Notes under the pieces: model-generated
Databases searched by the model: none
What the model was told of the DNA's origin: nothing
Seen by the model: only the letters and a program-made list of their open reading frames with translations
Program-made: the position numbers and the translations under genes
Source of the DNA: an uncultured beta proteobacterium
GTDB taxonomy: Bacteria; Pseudomonadota; Gammaproteobacteria; Burkholderiales; Burkholderiaceae
Length of the DNA stretch: 42,951 nt
Reading direction: 5' to 3'
NCBI GenBank assembly: GCA_903889595.1
Contig: CAISYI010000042.1
Span: forward strand, 1 to 42,951
Shown here: positions 17,697 through 26,340 of the stretch, one piece after another
How positions within the stretch are numbered: position 1 is the first letter of the stretch
Layout of the letters: each line of letters begins with the position of its first letter

Positions 17697-17748
17697 AATC
17701 AAGTTAGAATAACCGAAACAATTAAACCCGAAGCCAACGGAGATTCAC

Positions 17749-18387
17749 ATGCTTGAGGAGAAAACTTTGCAAGATGCCTTTTATTTTTACGAACCTCATA
17801 AGGGACATGGTCTACCCCATGATCCTTTTAAAGCCATCGTTGCCCCCAGGCCAATCGGCTGGATTGGCAGTATTAGCTCGGACGGAGTCAAAAATTTAGC
17901 TCCCTATAGTTTTTTTAATGCAATCAACTCAGATCCCCCAATGATTGGTTTTACCAGCTCAGGTTACAAAGATTCGTTAAGAAACATTCAGCAAACAGCT
18001 GAATTTACTTGGAATTTAGTCACTAAACCATTGGTAGAAGCGATGAATGTAAGTTCTGCAAGTGTGCCACCTGAGATTGATGAATTCGAGTTAGCAAACT
18101 TGACCCCAGCCCCTTCTAAACTCATTAATGCGCCTCGAGTTTTGGCGAGCCCGGTCTCTTTTGAGTGCAAACTGTCCGAAATTATTCAATTAAAAAATAC
18201 TGATCAATCCGCGCTGGAATCTTGGTTTGTGATTGGTCATGTTGTGGCAGTTCATATTTTACATAGTGCCTTAAAAGACGGCCTATACGACACGGCAAGT
18301 ATGCAACATGTAATGCGCGGTGGAGGACCAGCTGATTACTTCACGGTTGGAGCAGATCAACTGTTCAAACTGTTCCGTCCAAGATAA
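17749..18387 (+). CDS. Flavin reductase-like, FMN-binding split-barrel protein
   Basis: 212 residues. The motif APRPIGWIGSIS near residue 40, then NLAPYSFFNAINSDPPMIGF, is the FMN-binding core of the flavin reductase-like (DIM6/NTAB) family. It is cytoplasmic, with no signal peptide. Members supply reduced flavin to monooxygenases or act as FMN-binding proteins; no monooxygenase is adjacent. A gga-rich ribosome site (ggag at about 17739) precedes the ATG. It ends at a strong hairpin terminator. Confidence 0.88.
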   Translation: MLEEKTLQDAFYFYEPHKGHGLPHDPFKAIVAPRPIGWIGSISSDGVKNLAPYSFFNAINSDPPMIGFTSSGYKDSLRNIQQTAEFTWNLVTKPLVEAMNVSSASVPPEIDEFELANLTPAPSKLINAPRVLASPVSFECKLSEIIQLKNTDQSALESWFVIGHVVAVHILHSALKDGLYDTASMQHVMRGGGPADYFTVGADQLFKLFRPR

Positions 18388-18388
18388 A

Positions 18389-18417
18389 AAAAGGACTAAG
18401 TTATTCTTAGTCCTTTT
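18389..18417. terminator. Bidirectional rho-independent terminator
   Basis: Perfect 12-bp stem AAAAGGACTAAG / CTTAGTCCTTTT with loop TTATT, just after the flavin reductase stop and 23 nt from the stop of the convergent Tim44-like gene. Confidence 0.85.
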
Positions 18418-18440
18418 GCTATAAACGTCAAACTAGTTGT

Positions 18441-19424
18441 TTAATTAATTTGTTGAATCCCACACAGTAACCAGCCAGTATTACCATGAATTGGTTTTTC
18501 CCAATTCCAAACTTCTTCAAACTCGGTAATTGGACCATCTTTTTCTTCTCGCAGAGATCCAGAGAAGCGTGTACTCGCTAAATATTCTTTGCCATCTTCC
18601 TCAACCGCAATTAAATCTGCCGCAAGTGTTAAAACTTGCGTAAAACTATATGCAGAAGCTCTTGAAAGCATATCTTGTCTTAAAATCTCAAACAGTTCTG
18701 GAGTTGTATATTCTTTTAGCTTTTCTAAGTTTTGTTGGTCAGACGCTTCTTGAAGTTGAATAAATAAGGACTTAGCGTTTTGCAAAAAAGATTCTTTATC
18801 TGACATATTTGATGGAGACATATCAGATTGGTTTGGCCCATTACCCAAAGACCCGACAACTGGTGTAACTGAATTTAAGCTTTTAAAATGTGGCTCTTGG
18901 TTAACCGATTGATTAGAAGAATTCCAACCTCTATTTAGATTAGGTTCTACATTGCCGTTGTTAAATACTCCCGGAGTTGCAGGTGTATATGCCATATTCG
19001 TCTTTGAACCAAAGCGACGAATCAAAAACATCACCAAAAATCCAACAACTGCAATCATTAAGATGCCAGACATCATCGAAGCTAGACCATCACCCATGCC
19101 ACCCATTCCCATATGAGAAAAAAGATAGCTCAAGCCTATACCAGCAGCAACACCACCCAAAATACCACCAAGTCCTCCGAAGCGACTAGGTTGTGCAACA
19201 GGGGCTGGAGCAGCATTAGGCTTGGCAGCTGAAGAAGGATTCTGTCCGACTGGAGCTGCAGCAGGTTTAGGGGGTAAACTATTTTGATTGTTAGTTACTG
19301 TGCTAGATTGCTTTCCAACACTTTTGCCGCCACCCATTTTTTTTGCGTACGCAACATTACAGGTCAGCATTGCTAAAGCCAAAAGACTAATAACCAACTT
19401 ATTCAAAAACTTAAGATTTACCAT
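18441..19424 (-). CDS. Tim44-like domain membrane protein
   Basis: 327 residues. A signal peptide or anchor (about 8-25, VAYA at 24-27) is followed by a Pro/Ala-rich linker (30-85), a Gly/Met-rich hydrophobic region with one or two membrane helices (about 86-136, including GILMIAVVGFLVMFLIRRFG) and a C-terminal Tim44-like domain (about 210-327). The domain is related to the mitochondrial import factor and resembles NTF2-like folds. Bacterial members are common in betaproteobacteria but their role is poorly known. It stands alone, with terminators or gaps on both sides. The 104-nt gap to the right is AT-rich without a clear element. Confidence 0.85.
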   Translation of the reverse strand: MVNLKFLNKLVISLLALAMLTCNVAYAKKMGGGKSVGKQSSTVTNNQNSLPPKPAAAPVGQNPSSAAKPNAAPAPVAQPSRFGGLGGILGGVAAGIGLSYLFSHMGMGGMGDGLASMMSGILMIAVVGFLVMFLIRRFGSKTNMAYTPATPGVFNNGNVEPNLNRGWNSSNQSVNQEPHFKSLNSVTPVVGSLGNGPNQSDMSPSNMSDKESFLQNAKSLFIQLQEASDQQNLEKLKEYTTPELFEILRQDMLSRASAYSFTQVLTLAADLIAVEEDGKEYLASTRFSGSLREEKDGPITEFEEVWNWEKPIHGNTGWLLCGIQQIN

Positions 19425-19528
19425 TCAATTTCACCTATATTTATTTAGATAACTACTATTAAATACTAATTTAGCTATTTTGTCTTTAGTTCTCAAAATA
19501 ACCCCATTTATAGTAGAAGTTATAACCA

Positions 19529-20548
19529 CTACTCCCCAGTGTAAACAGGCTTTGGCATTGTATAAAAACTATCCAAAATGTGATACGGAATCATGACATT
19601 CTTTTCTTGGAAACTGGCATGAGCAATCCCGTGCATCACACTAAAATGCTTATCTGGATGGGGCAATTGGGTAAAAAACTCAATTAAATCACCGAAACTT
19701 GCAATTCCGTCATATTGACCTCTCATCATTAAAACAGGTAAATTGAGTTTTAAAGGATCAATTAAGGGTAAATTAATCGACATATCCAAATAGGTACCAG
19801 TTGGCATCGTATCATCCAAATCCGTGACAGCTTTAGCAAAAGCATCAACAATGGTTTGATCGGCTGTGCCAGCGTGATCTCTCGTGAAAACACTTCTAAT
19901 CATAGCTTGATCAACGGGTCTGCGATTCAAATTTTGCCATTGGGCAACGCGTTTTTTACGCTCAGTTAGAGTTGGACTGTCTTTTCCAGTCCAAACAAAT
20001 GCGTCTAAAGCAACACGTGAAATCTTTCCAGGATTATTTTGGGCAAACATCGCAATTTTTAGCGCGCCTGAGCTAATTCCATAGCCGAAAATCTGCTTTG
20101 CTTTTGTTTCTTGAAGGATTGCGTCAACCGCAACTTGCAAATCCTCTGAGCCGTTCTTCACATTGAAGTTAATATTCCGAGATTTATCAGATCTACCGTA
20201 ACCTTCGTTATCAATACACCAAGTGTCGTATCCCAAACCGGCAAAATAATCCATCGCTGAATATTCTGGCTTTCCAGGAATATAAAGATCAAAGGTCGGA
20301 GTGCCCGCCATAGATGAACCGTGTACAAATAAAATGATGCCGCGCGTGACTTTATTTGGTTTTTTACGCCACAAGTGTAATTTGACGCCTCCTCCATCTA
20401 CTGGCTTGTTAATCCAATAGGATTTTCCTGAAACTTTGCCTTTGTTATTTGTCGCATTCGTTTGAGCATAGACTGATTGCCCTGAAACCAAAGCGCCTCC
20501 TAATGCCATTGATGATGCTAATAATAATTGACGACGAGATGATTCCAT
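19529..20548 (-). CDS. Tat-exported alpha/beta hydrolase
   Basis: 339 residues starting with a twin-arginine signal (SSRRQLLLASS, R5 R6; cleavage near YAQ). The hydrolase fold shows an oxyanion-type strand with FVHGSS (about 74-79), the nucleophile elbow GISSG with S159, an acid in RGQYDG and the catalytic His in HGIAHASF. It acts outside the cytoplasm; the substrate is unknown. It is monocistronic and divergent from the Bug gene to the right across 147 nt. An export signal on a hydrolase of this type is less common but occurs in Burkholderiales. Confidence 0.88.
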   Translation of the reverse strand: MESSRRQLLLASSMALGGALVSGQSVYAQTNATNNKGKVSGKSYWINKPVDGGGVKLHLWRKKPNKVTRGIILFVHGSSMAGTPTFDLYIPGKPEYSAMDYFAGLGYDTWCIDNEGYGRSDKSRNINFNVKNGSEDLQVAVDAILQETKAKQIFGYGISSGALKIAMFAQNNPGKISRVALDAFVWTGKDSPTLTERKKRVAQWQNLNRRPVDQAMIRSVFTRDHAGTADQTIVDAFAKAVTDLDDTMPTGTYLDMSINLPLIDPLKLNLPVLMMRGQYDGIASFGDLIEFFTQLPHPDKHFSVMHGIAHASFQEKNVMIPYHILDSFYTMPKPVYTGE

Positions 20549-20695
20549 ATAAATTATTCCCCTAATAAAATTAAATAGTGATGTCTGTAAATTTCTTTAT
20601 TAATATTTCTTAAACAGATGTTACACAAAAAAAGTCTCGTTATGCTAAATGGTTAAAATACAACATAGAAATTTAATCAATTAATCGGGGGAAAA

Positions 20696-21682
20696 ATGTT
20701 AAAACCACATTTATTGCTTTTGGGAGTACTGAAAATAGGCTTGATTTTATTCCCTCTTCTCAATAATGCTCAAGCACAAAGCACCTACCCAAATAAGCCA
20801 GTTACTTTAGTCGTCACCTACGCACCAGGTGGTTTAGGTGATATGTTAGCCCGACAAATTGCTGAGCAACTAACTTTAAGAACAAAACAAAACTTTGTCG
20901 TCGAAAATAAACCGGGTGCTACTGGTGCCTTAGGAACCCGCTATGTTACAAAGGCTAAACCGGATGGCTACACCCTATTATTAGGACAAACGGGGGAAAT
21001 CGTCATTAACACCTTTGTATCCAAAGAACTGGGATACGACTCAATGCGTGATCTAAAACCCATTGCTCTGATCGGTGAGGTACCTCTCACTCTCGTTGTA
21101 GCAGGAAATGCTAGTACCAACTCGGTGAGTGATCTCATTAAAAAAGCGAAGTCTAATCCCGATAAATTAGTTTATGCCTCATCTGGTACTGCAACTCCAG
21201 GCCATTTAGCAGCAGCAGCATTTACTCAAGCTGCAGGAATTGACATGATTCATGCCCCCTATAAAGGGGCTGGTCCTGCAACGGCAGATGTTTTGGGTGG
21301 TCACGTTGACATGTTTTTCTCTAGTACGCCCTCTATTCTTCAATTGGTTGAAAGTAAGAAGTTGAAAGCATTGGCGGTATCTTCCCTAAAAAGAACCAAT
21401 GTATTACCTGAGGTTCGAACAGTTTCTGAGGAAGGTTTCAAAGATTTTAGTTTTACTCTTTGGGGTGGTGTTTTTGCACCCAACGGAACGCCTGAAGATG
21501 TTTTGAATTACCTGAGCAAAGAAATTAATGCCATCTTAGAAGATCCGAATTTTTATAAAGCGTTAGAAAAGGATGGTGTTTTAATCAAAGCAAATTCTAG
21601 AAAAGATTTTAATGACTTTTTAAAAAATGAATTTACTAAGTATTCCAAAATTGTGAAGTCAATTGACCTTAAATCAGAATAA
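20696..21682 (+). CDS. Bug/TctC-family periplasmic substrate-binding protein
   Basis: 328 residues with a Sec signal peptide (cleavage near AQAQ, residues 25-28). It has the family opening YPNKPVTLVVTYAPGGLGD, then ENKPGATGALGTRYV, KPDGYTLLL and HAPYKGAGPATADVLGGHVD. Bug proteins bind small carboxylates or aromatic acids for tripartite tricarboxylate transporters or act as orphan sensors. No TctA or TctB gene is present. A gggggaaaa ribosome site precedes the ATG. It is 17 nt upstream of the dehydrogenase gene, so the ligand is plausibly that enzyme's substrate or a precursor, by inference. Confidence 0.92.
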   Translation: MLKPHLLLLGVLKIGLILFPLLNNAQAQSTYPNKPVTLVVTYAPGGLGDMLARQIAEQLTLRTKQNFVVENKPGATGALGTRYVTKAKPDGYTLLLGQTGEIVINTFVSKELGYDSMRDLKPIALIGEVPLTLVVAGNASTNSVSDLIKKAKSNPDKLVYASSGTATPGHLAAAAFTQAAGIDMIHAPYKGAGPATADVLGGHVDMFFSSTPSILQLVESKKLKALAVSSLKRTNVLPEVRTVSEEGFKDFSFTLWGGVFAPNGTPEDVLNYLSKEINAILEDPNFYKALEKDGVLIKANSRKDFNDFLKNEFTKYSKIVKSIDLKSE

Positions 21683-21699
21683 ACCTAAAGAAAGAAATT

Positions 21700-22764
21700 A
21701 TGAAATTAGTAGTTATACCCGGTGATGGTATTGGACCGGAAACAATGGCAGTAACTCTTGATGTATTAAAAGCACTTGATCAACGTTTTAAATTAGATTT
21801 AAAAATAGAACATGCCATTGCAGGTAAAGAAAGCTTAGCGAAACATGGGACAACCATTGCTCCTGGATTATTAGACTTAGTCAAAAGTTCTGACGGACTA
21901 ATGCTGGGTCCAATGTCTACCTATGAGTTTAAGGATGAGTCTAAAGGTGAAATTAATCCTTCTAAATATTTTCGTATTAATTTAGATTTATATGCAAATA
22001 TTCGACCAGCCAAAACATTTCCTAATGTACCAACCAGAATGGATCCATTTGACCTAGTTGTGGTCAGAGAAAATACGGAAGGTTTTTACGCAGATCGAAA
22101 CGTGGAATCTGGCAATAGTGAAATTCTAGTCACGAAAGATGTTGTGATCTCACTCCGTCGAATTACTAGGGTATGTTGTGAGCGCATCGCTAAAAGTGCT
22201 TTTGAACTGGCAATGACAAGAAAAAAACATGTCACGATTGTTCATAAGGCCAATGTTTTACAAATCGCGGATGGAATGTTCATTGATATTTGTCATGAGG
22301 TAGGTAAATCCTATCCTGAGGTGAAGATTGATGACTTTATCGTCGATGCGATGATGGCTTTAGTTGCAAGAGACCCAGGAAAATTTGACACAATTGTAAC
22401 TACCAATATGTTTGGCGATATTTTGTCAGATCTTACGGCTGAGCTTTCTGGCAGTCTAGGACTAGGTGGATCTTTAAACGCAGGCGATAATTTTGCAATG
22501 GGTCAAGCTGCACATGGCTCTGCTCCTGATATTGCTGGTAAAGATATTGCTAATCCATTTTCTCTGATGACTTCAGCTGCCATGCTACTTAACTGGTTTG
22601 GTACTCGTAAGCAGTTAACAAATTATGTTTTAGCAGCTCAAGCACTTGAAAAAGCGATTGAAGAAGCAATTGATGCTAAAGAAACCACTAAAGATATTGG
22701 CGGCAATTTAGGAACTAGTGCAACGGGTCAAGCAATCGTCAAAAAAATACTACTAGCCGCTTAA
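21700..22764 (+). CDS. Isopropylmalate/isocitrate/tartrate dehydrogenase-family enzyme
   Basis: 354-residue beta-decarboxylating dehydrogenase that oxidises a 2-hydroxy acid with NAD(P)+ and a divalent metal. Signatures are VIPGDGIGPE at the start, the substrate arginines in FRINLDLYANIRP (R92, R102) and VVRENTEGFY (R123, catalytic Y130), the catalytic K183 in HKAN and the metal aspartates D216, D240 and D244 (TNMFGDILSDL), then HGSAPDIAGKDIANP. Its place behind a Bug protein instead of leuCD argues against a housekeeping LeuB and for a catabolic enzyme, for example acting on tartrate or a substituted malate. The substrate remains unproven. It is convergent with the next gene across 33 nt without a clear terminator. 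Confidence 0.88.
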   Translation: MKLVVIPGDGIGPETMAVTLDVLKALDQRFKLDLKIEHAIAGKESLAKHGTTIAPGLLDLVKSSDGLMLGPMSTYEFKDESKGEINPSKYFRINLDLYANIRPAKTFPNVPTRMDPFDLVVVRENTEGFYADRNVESGNSEILVTKDVVISLRRITRVCCERIAKSAFELAMTRKKHVTIVHKANVLQIADGMFIDICHEVGKSYPEVKIDDFIVDAMMALVARDPGKFDTIVTTNMFGDILSDLTAELSGSLGLGGSLNAGDNFAMGQAAHGSAPDIAGKDIANPFSLMTSAAMLLNWFGTRKQLTNYVLAAQALEKAIEEAIDAKETTKDIGGNLGTSATGQAIVKKILLAA

Positions 22765-22797
22765 TTCAGTCAGTAGTTATTTTTGAGTATGTCAGAG

Positions 22798-23559
22798 TTA
22801 GACAGGCAACTTACTTAAATCGAAAACATCGGAATGTTCGATGTTTTCGGTAAACCAAGCATAGATGCCAGCAGTCCGTGTGCCAACGTGAATAGGATTT
22901 TGGTTTTCATCTAAAACCATCGTGACATCATGGCCCGGGATCAGGAGACTACCTGGTTTTTCCAGCCATTTTTCCCAAATCAATTCAATCGAAGCTGCAC
23001 TCTCTGCCGGATCTTCGGTATCAATTACCTTCCTACAAATTAACTCTGCTTTGTTTTTGGCGGAATCTCCAGTAAATAAAATATTGGTATCACCATTATC
23101 TAAAACAAAAAGTAAGTGCCCTGGGGTATGACCTGGAACCTCGAAAGCAGTAATACCTGGAATGAACTCTTCTTGATGCTGCACCTTTTTGACTTTTGCA
23201 GAACTCGATAACTCTTTTACATAAAGCTCTGGTAAAGGATTGAATCCGGGCTCTTGTGCTGCGGCCCAGTCAATTTCAACCTGACCAATCCAAACTGTTG
23301 CATTCGGGAATAGGACAAAGTTTACAGCGTGATCATAATGGGCATGGGTCAATATCACATCGGTGATATCAAGTGCTGATAATCCGTGACTTTTAAGACT
23401 TTTCTCGAGTGGTTTACGCATACCAAACGCACCAACATCTAACAAAATGGTGCGACCATGGCCGCGAATTAAACTCACGGAACTCCAACCTAAACCACCA
23501 TGACAAACAGAGCGCCCCGGAAAGCCTTGGATTAAAACATCAACTTGATATGTACTCAT
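22798..23559 (-). CDS. Metallo-beta-lactamase-fold hydrolase (AHL lactonase-like)
   Basis: 253 residues. The zinc-binding motif is THAHYDH (H72, H74, D76, H77), followed by PGHTPGHLLF, FTGDSAKN and LIPGHD, which supply the rest of the dinuclear site. The layout resembles N-acyl-homoserine lactonases and related lactone or thioester hydrolases. It is the last gene of a leftward operon with the Ldh-family dehydrogenase and a Bug protein (17-nt gap). In that context a lactone or ester step in a carboxylate pathway is as plausible as quorum quenching. Confidence 0.88.
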   Translation of the reverse strand: MSTYQVDVLIQGFPGRSVCHGGLGWSSVSLIRGHGRTILLDVGAFGMRKPLEKSLKSHGLSALDITDVILTHAHYDHAVNFVLFPNATVWIGQVEIDWAAAQEPGFNPLPELYVKELSSSAKVKKVQHQEEFIPGITAFEVPGHTPGHLLFVLDNGDTNILFTGDSAKNKAELICRKVIDTEDPAESAASIELIWEKWLEKPGSLLIPGHDVTMVLDENQNPIHVGTRTAGIYAWFTENIEHSDVFDLSKLPV

Positions 23560-23576
23560 GAAAAGTTCCTTTATCT

Positions 23577-24581
23577 TTACTCAGATTGAATATGTGCAGC
23601 CTGAATCAACTTACTATACATTTTTAACTCTGACTGAATTTGATTAGCGAACTCAGAGGGAGAGCTTGCAATAATTTCGTTACCACCGTCATCTACTAGA
23701 CGCTTCACCGTTGAAGGCACTTTTAAAGCCTTCACCACTTCCTCGTGTAAGCGTTTAATTATTAATGGATCCGTTCCAGCTGGAGCTAAAAGACCTTGAA
23801 ATTGAGAAATATTAAACCCTTTATATCCTTGTTCATTCAAAGTTGGCACATTGGGTATTGCTTTACTTCTCGTCGCTGAAGACACTGCGAAAGGTCTCAA
23901 TTTCCCAGCTTTTATCAATGGTACAGCTGTGACTAGTGGCTCAAACGTAAAGGTTAAATGCCCACCTAATAAGTCAGCCAGAGCTGGGGCTGCCCCTTTG
24001 TAAGGTACATGGGTCATTTCTACACCAGCAGTTAGAGCTAGTAACTCTCCTGCGAGATGCCCTCCACCACCAATACCTGTTGAGCCGTAACTAACCTCTT
24101 TAGGTTTTTGTTTTGCGAGGTTGACAATTTCACCTACACTTTGTAGTGGCGATGCAGCTACTACAACTACAGCATATTGATAAGTAATCGCAGCACTAAT
24201 TGGAATAAAGTCTTTAACCGGGTCGTAATTTAATTTTTTTGGCATTACTGGATTAACAACGAGTGGGCCACTGGCAGTAAAGAGCAAGTTATATCCATCA
24301 GCTGGCATCTTAGCAACAAGCTCAGTACCAATCACTCCATTTGCGCCGGGTCGATTTTCAACGATAACGGATTGCCCCATACTTTCTGTCATACTTTGTG
24401 CGATGAGTCTGGCTGTAATATCCGCGGCGCCCCCGGCTACATAAGGGACAACCATTTTAATGGGCTTCTCAGGATAGGCCTTTTGAGCATGACTCAAACT
24501 GATCAAGGAAAAACTCAAGGCGCTGACAAAAAGGAACTTGGAGTATTGCTTAACAATGTAATTCATGGGCGGGTAATCCAT
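23577..24581 (-). CDS. Bug/TctC-family periplasmic substrate-binding protein
   Basis: 334 residues. The signal peptide ends near SHAQ, then YPEKPIKMVVPYVAGGAADITAR, ENRPGANGVIG and HVPYKGAAPALADLLGGHL, all family landmarks. An internal ATG five codons in (24566) gives a more typical signal-peptide N-terminus (MNYIVKQYSKFLF) and may be the real start; neither ATG has a good ribosome site. It is the middle gene of the leftward run Ldh-Bug-MBL hydrolase, 14 nt after the dehydrogenase stop. No transporter membrane subunits are nearby. Confidence 0.92.
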   Translation of the reverse strand: MDYPPMNYIVKQYSKFLFVSALSFSLISLSHAQKAYPEKPIKMVVPYVAGGAADITARLIAQSMTESMGQSVIVENRPGANGVIGTELVAKMPADGYNLLFTASGPLVVNPVMPKKLNYDPVKDFIPISAAITYQYAVVVVAASPLQSVGEIVNLAKQKPKEVSYGSTGIGGGGHLAGELLALTAGVEMTHVPYKGAAPALADLLGGHLTFTFEPLVTAVPLIKAGKLRPFAVSSATRSKAIPNVPTLNEQGYKGFNISQFQGLLAPAGTDPLIIKRLHEEVVKALKVPSTVKRLVDDGGNEIIASSPSEFANQIQSELKMYSKLIQAAHIQSE

Positions 24582-24595
24582 AGTTAGTAAAACAC

Positions 24596-25630
24596 TTATT
24601 TATTGGCGTGGGACTCAAGTAGCGCAATCGTTTCATTACTGATCTCAATTCCATTGGCTTGTTGTTTAGCCATTTTACTGAGCTCAATCGTACCAGGGAC
24701 TATTACGGGTTGATCTGGATTAGAGGCAGGACTATCAGTTAAGATCTGGGCAAAATCATTCATCCGATCAGTCAACCACTCTGAAGATCCTAGTCGTTTT
24801 GTATCTAATAGAATGAAGAAATGGCCGAGATTTTGTGGTTCATCAGGTGCATCTTGCCATGATTTAACATGTGTCAAATAAGCAGCATTGGATAAGAGTC
24901 CTGCAAATAAATCTACCATTAAAGCTAGGCCATAACCTTTATGGCCACCGATAGGTAATAAAAATCCATCCAAGGCAGATTTAGGGTCGGTTGTTGGTAC
25001 TCCACTGGCATCAGTTCCCCAAGTATTTGGAATGGATTGACCTGCTTTGAATGCATTACGAATTTTCGCCCTTGCAACAACGCTCATCGCCATATCTAAG
25101 AGAAAAGGATTACCACCGGGATTCGGCACGCCAAAGCCAAGTGGACTATTACCTAATCTAGCATCCGATCCTCCCCAAGGAGCAATCGTCGTCGTTGCAT
25201 TACTGCCGATCATGCTGGCAAATCCCTTTTGTGAGGCAATGTAAGAGTATGGGGAGATTGGCCCAAAATGATTACTACCACGAGCTAAAGCAATGCCAAT
25301 GCCACATTCAGAGGCGACCTCCATCGCAGCTTCTAAGGCATGCATACCAACTAAAGGACCAACACCGTTATCGCCGTCAATCTTCACCATAGCGGGAGCA
25401 ACTCGCTCTTTAGTGATGTTAGCCTTTGGATTAATGCCATTGACTATTAAACGGTCACCATAAGACTCAATTCGACTCAGTCCATGTGTTGATAAACCAA
25501 ATAAATCAGCCATCACTAGAACTTTTACAATTTGAGTAGCGTCCTCGGTTGATAAACCCAATTTAGAAAATGCTTTAATTCCGAGTTCTGTGAGTTTTGA
25601 TTCTGAAATGATTTGAGTATTACTGGACAT
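24596..25630 (-). CDS. Ldh-family (malate/L-lactate/sulfolactate type) NAD(P)-dependent oxidoreductase
   Basis: 344 residues of the YlbC/ComC/MDH2 family, distinct from the classical malate dehydrogenases. Landmarks are DLFGLSTHGLSRI near residue 50, VRG-like ARGSNHFG near 120 with the catalytic His, TTTIAPWGGSDARLGNSPLGF with the substrate-binding core, and HKGYGLALMVDLF. The family oxidises 2-hydroxy acids such as malate, lactate, sulfolactate or ureidoglycolate with NAD(P)+. It is the first gene of a three-gene leftward operon with a Bug protein and an MBL-fold hydrolase, and divergent from the VOC gene. The substrate is not determinable by reading. Confidence 0.88.
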   Translation of the reverse strand: MSSNTQIISESKLTELGIKAFSKLGLSTEDATQIVKVLVMADLFGLSTHGLSRIESYGDRLIVNGINPKANITKERVAPAMVKIDGDNGVGPLVGMHALEAAMEVASECGIGIALARGSNHFGPISPYSYIASQKGFASMIGSNATTTIAPWGGSDARLGNSPLGFGVPNPGGNPFLLDMAMSVVARAKIRNAFKAGQSIPNTWGTDASGVPTTDPKSALDGFLLPIGGHKGYGLALMVDLFAGLLSNAAYLTHVKSWQDAPDEPQNLGHFFILLDTKRLGSSEWLTDRMNDFAQILTDSPASNPDQPVIVPGTIELSKMAKQQANGIEISNETIALLESHANK

Positions 25631-25842
25631 GAGGATTTTTTTCTTTAATTAAATCTTTGGTTGAATAATAGTGCGAAGGTCATACGCGCATTTGACTTGA
25701 TATTTGTTTACGCAATGTTGTATCGTAAGGTATTCTAACAAAATATAATTGAAGCACTCACGCAACCCTCCCTCTTTGGATGGATGCAGAGAAAGAATAC
25801 TATTTAGCCTTAGAGTAAATCAATCAAAAATGAGGAGATAAA
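25631..25842. promoter_or_regulatory. Divergent promoter region with candidate operator
   Basis: 212 nt between the divergent Ldh-family and VOC genes. It contains an imperfect dyad, TTACG at 25708-25712 and CGTAA at 25724-25728 with an 11-nt centre holding TTGTAT. A TTGACT hexamer at 25692-25697 could be a -35 element, but no good -10 box stands at the right distance. Both are suggestions only. The rest holds no gene I can support. Confidence 0.35.
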
Positions 25843-26337
25843 ATGGGACTACGATTTATGGAACATATCTTGATTCTTACCCACGATCCAGAGGGTACCC
25901 GAGATTGGTTTTGTAACAACCTAGGATTTGTAAGTGGTTATCACCCAGAGTTTGGCTTTCCCGTCTATTGGCTTTATATCGGGGATCAGGATGTTGTTCA
26001 TATTGGTAAAGCTCAACACTCAGAACACCAAAATACTTACTTAAGCACCCCAAGTGACACACCTTCGGTTGAAAGTTCAAGATCAGATTCCTTGGGGTCC
26101 GGCAGAATCGACCATGTTTGCTTTAATTGCGATGGAATCATAGAGTTCATCGACCGCTTAAATAAGAATCAAGTCGAGTTTAGCGAACGAAAAGCACATA
26201 ACTCGAATCTTTATCAATTATTTATGCGCGAGCCCATCAACGGGATCAAGGTGGAACTTAATTTTTCAGCTCAGGAAGCACTTAGCGCCAAAAGGCTTCC
26301 GAGTTGGACAAGTACCGGAGAAAACTCAAACGAATAA
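25843..26337 (+). CDS. VOC-family (glyoxalase/dioxygenase fold) protein
   Basis: 164 residues with two beta-alpha-beta-beta-beta halves. Expected metal-ligand positions are filled: H8 in MEHILIL, a His in the first half (VVHIGKA), H in GRIDHVCFN and E in IKVELNF. A strong ribosome site (gaggag) lies 7 nt before the ATG. VOC enzymes include glyoxalases, extradiol dioxygenases and epimerases; the short length excludes a typical two-domain dioxygenase. It is a single gene, divergent from the Ldh operon. Its stop is only 3 nt from the stop of the convergent ModA-like gene. Confidence 0.82.
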   Translation: MGLRFMEHILILTHDPEGTRDWFCNNLGFVSGYHPEFGFPVYWLYIGDQDVVHIGKAQHSEHQNTYLSTPSDTPSVESSRSDSLGSGRIDHVCFNCDGIIEFIDRLNKNQVEFSERKAHNSNLYQLFMREPINGIKVELNFSAQEALSAKRLPSWTSTGENSNE

Positions 26338-26340
26338 TAG

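Noticed and set aside
20619-20646. Promoter before the first Bug gene
   Set aside because: TATGCT is a fair -10 box but no -35 hexamer stands at an acceptable distance.
22798-23559. Quorum-quenching AHL lactonase as a firm call
   Set aside because: The zinc motif fits, but the fold serves many reactions and the neighbours point to carboxylate catabolism.
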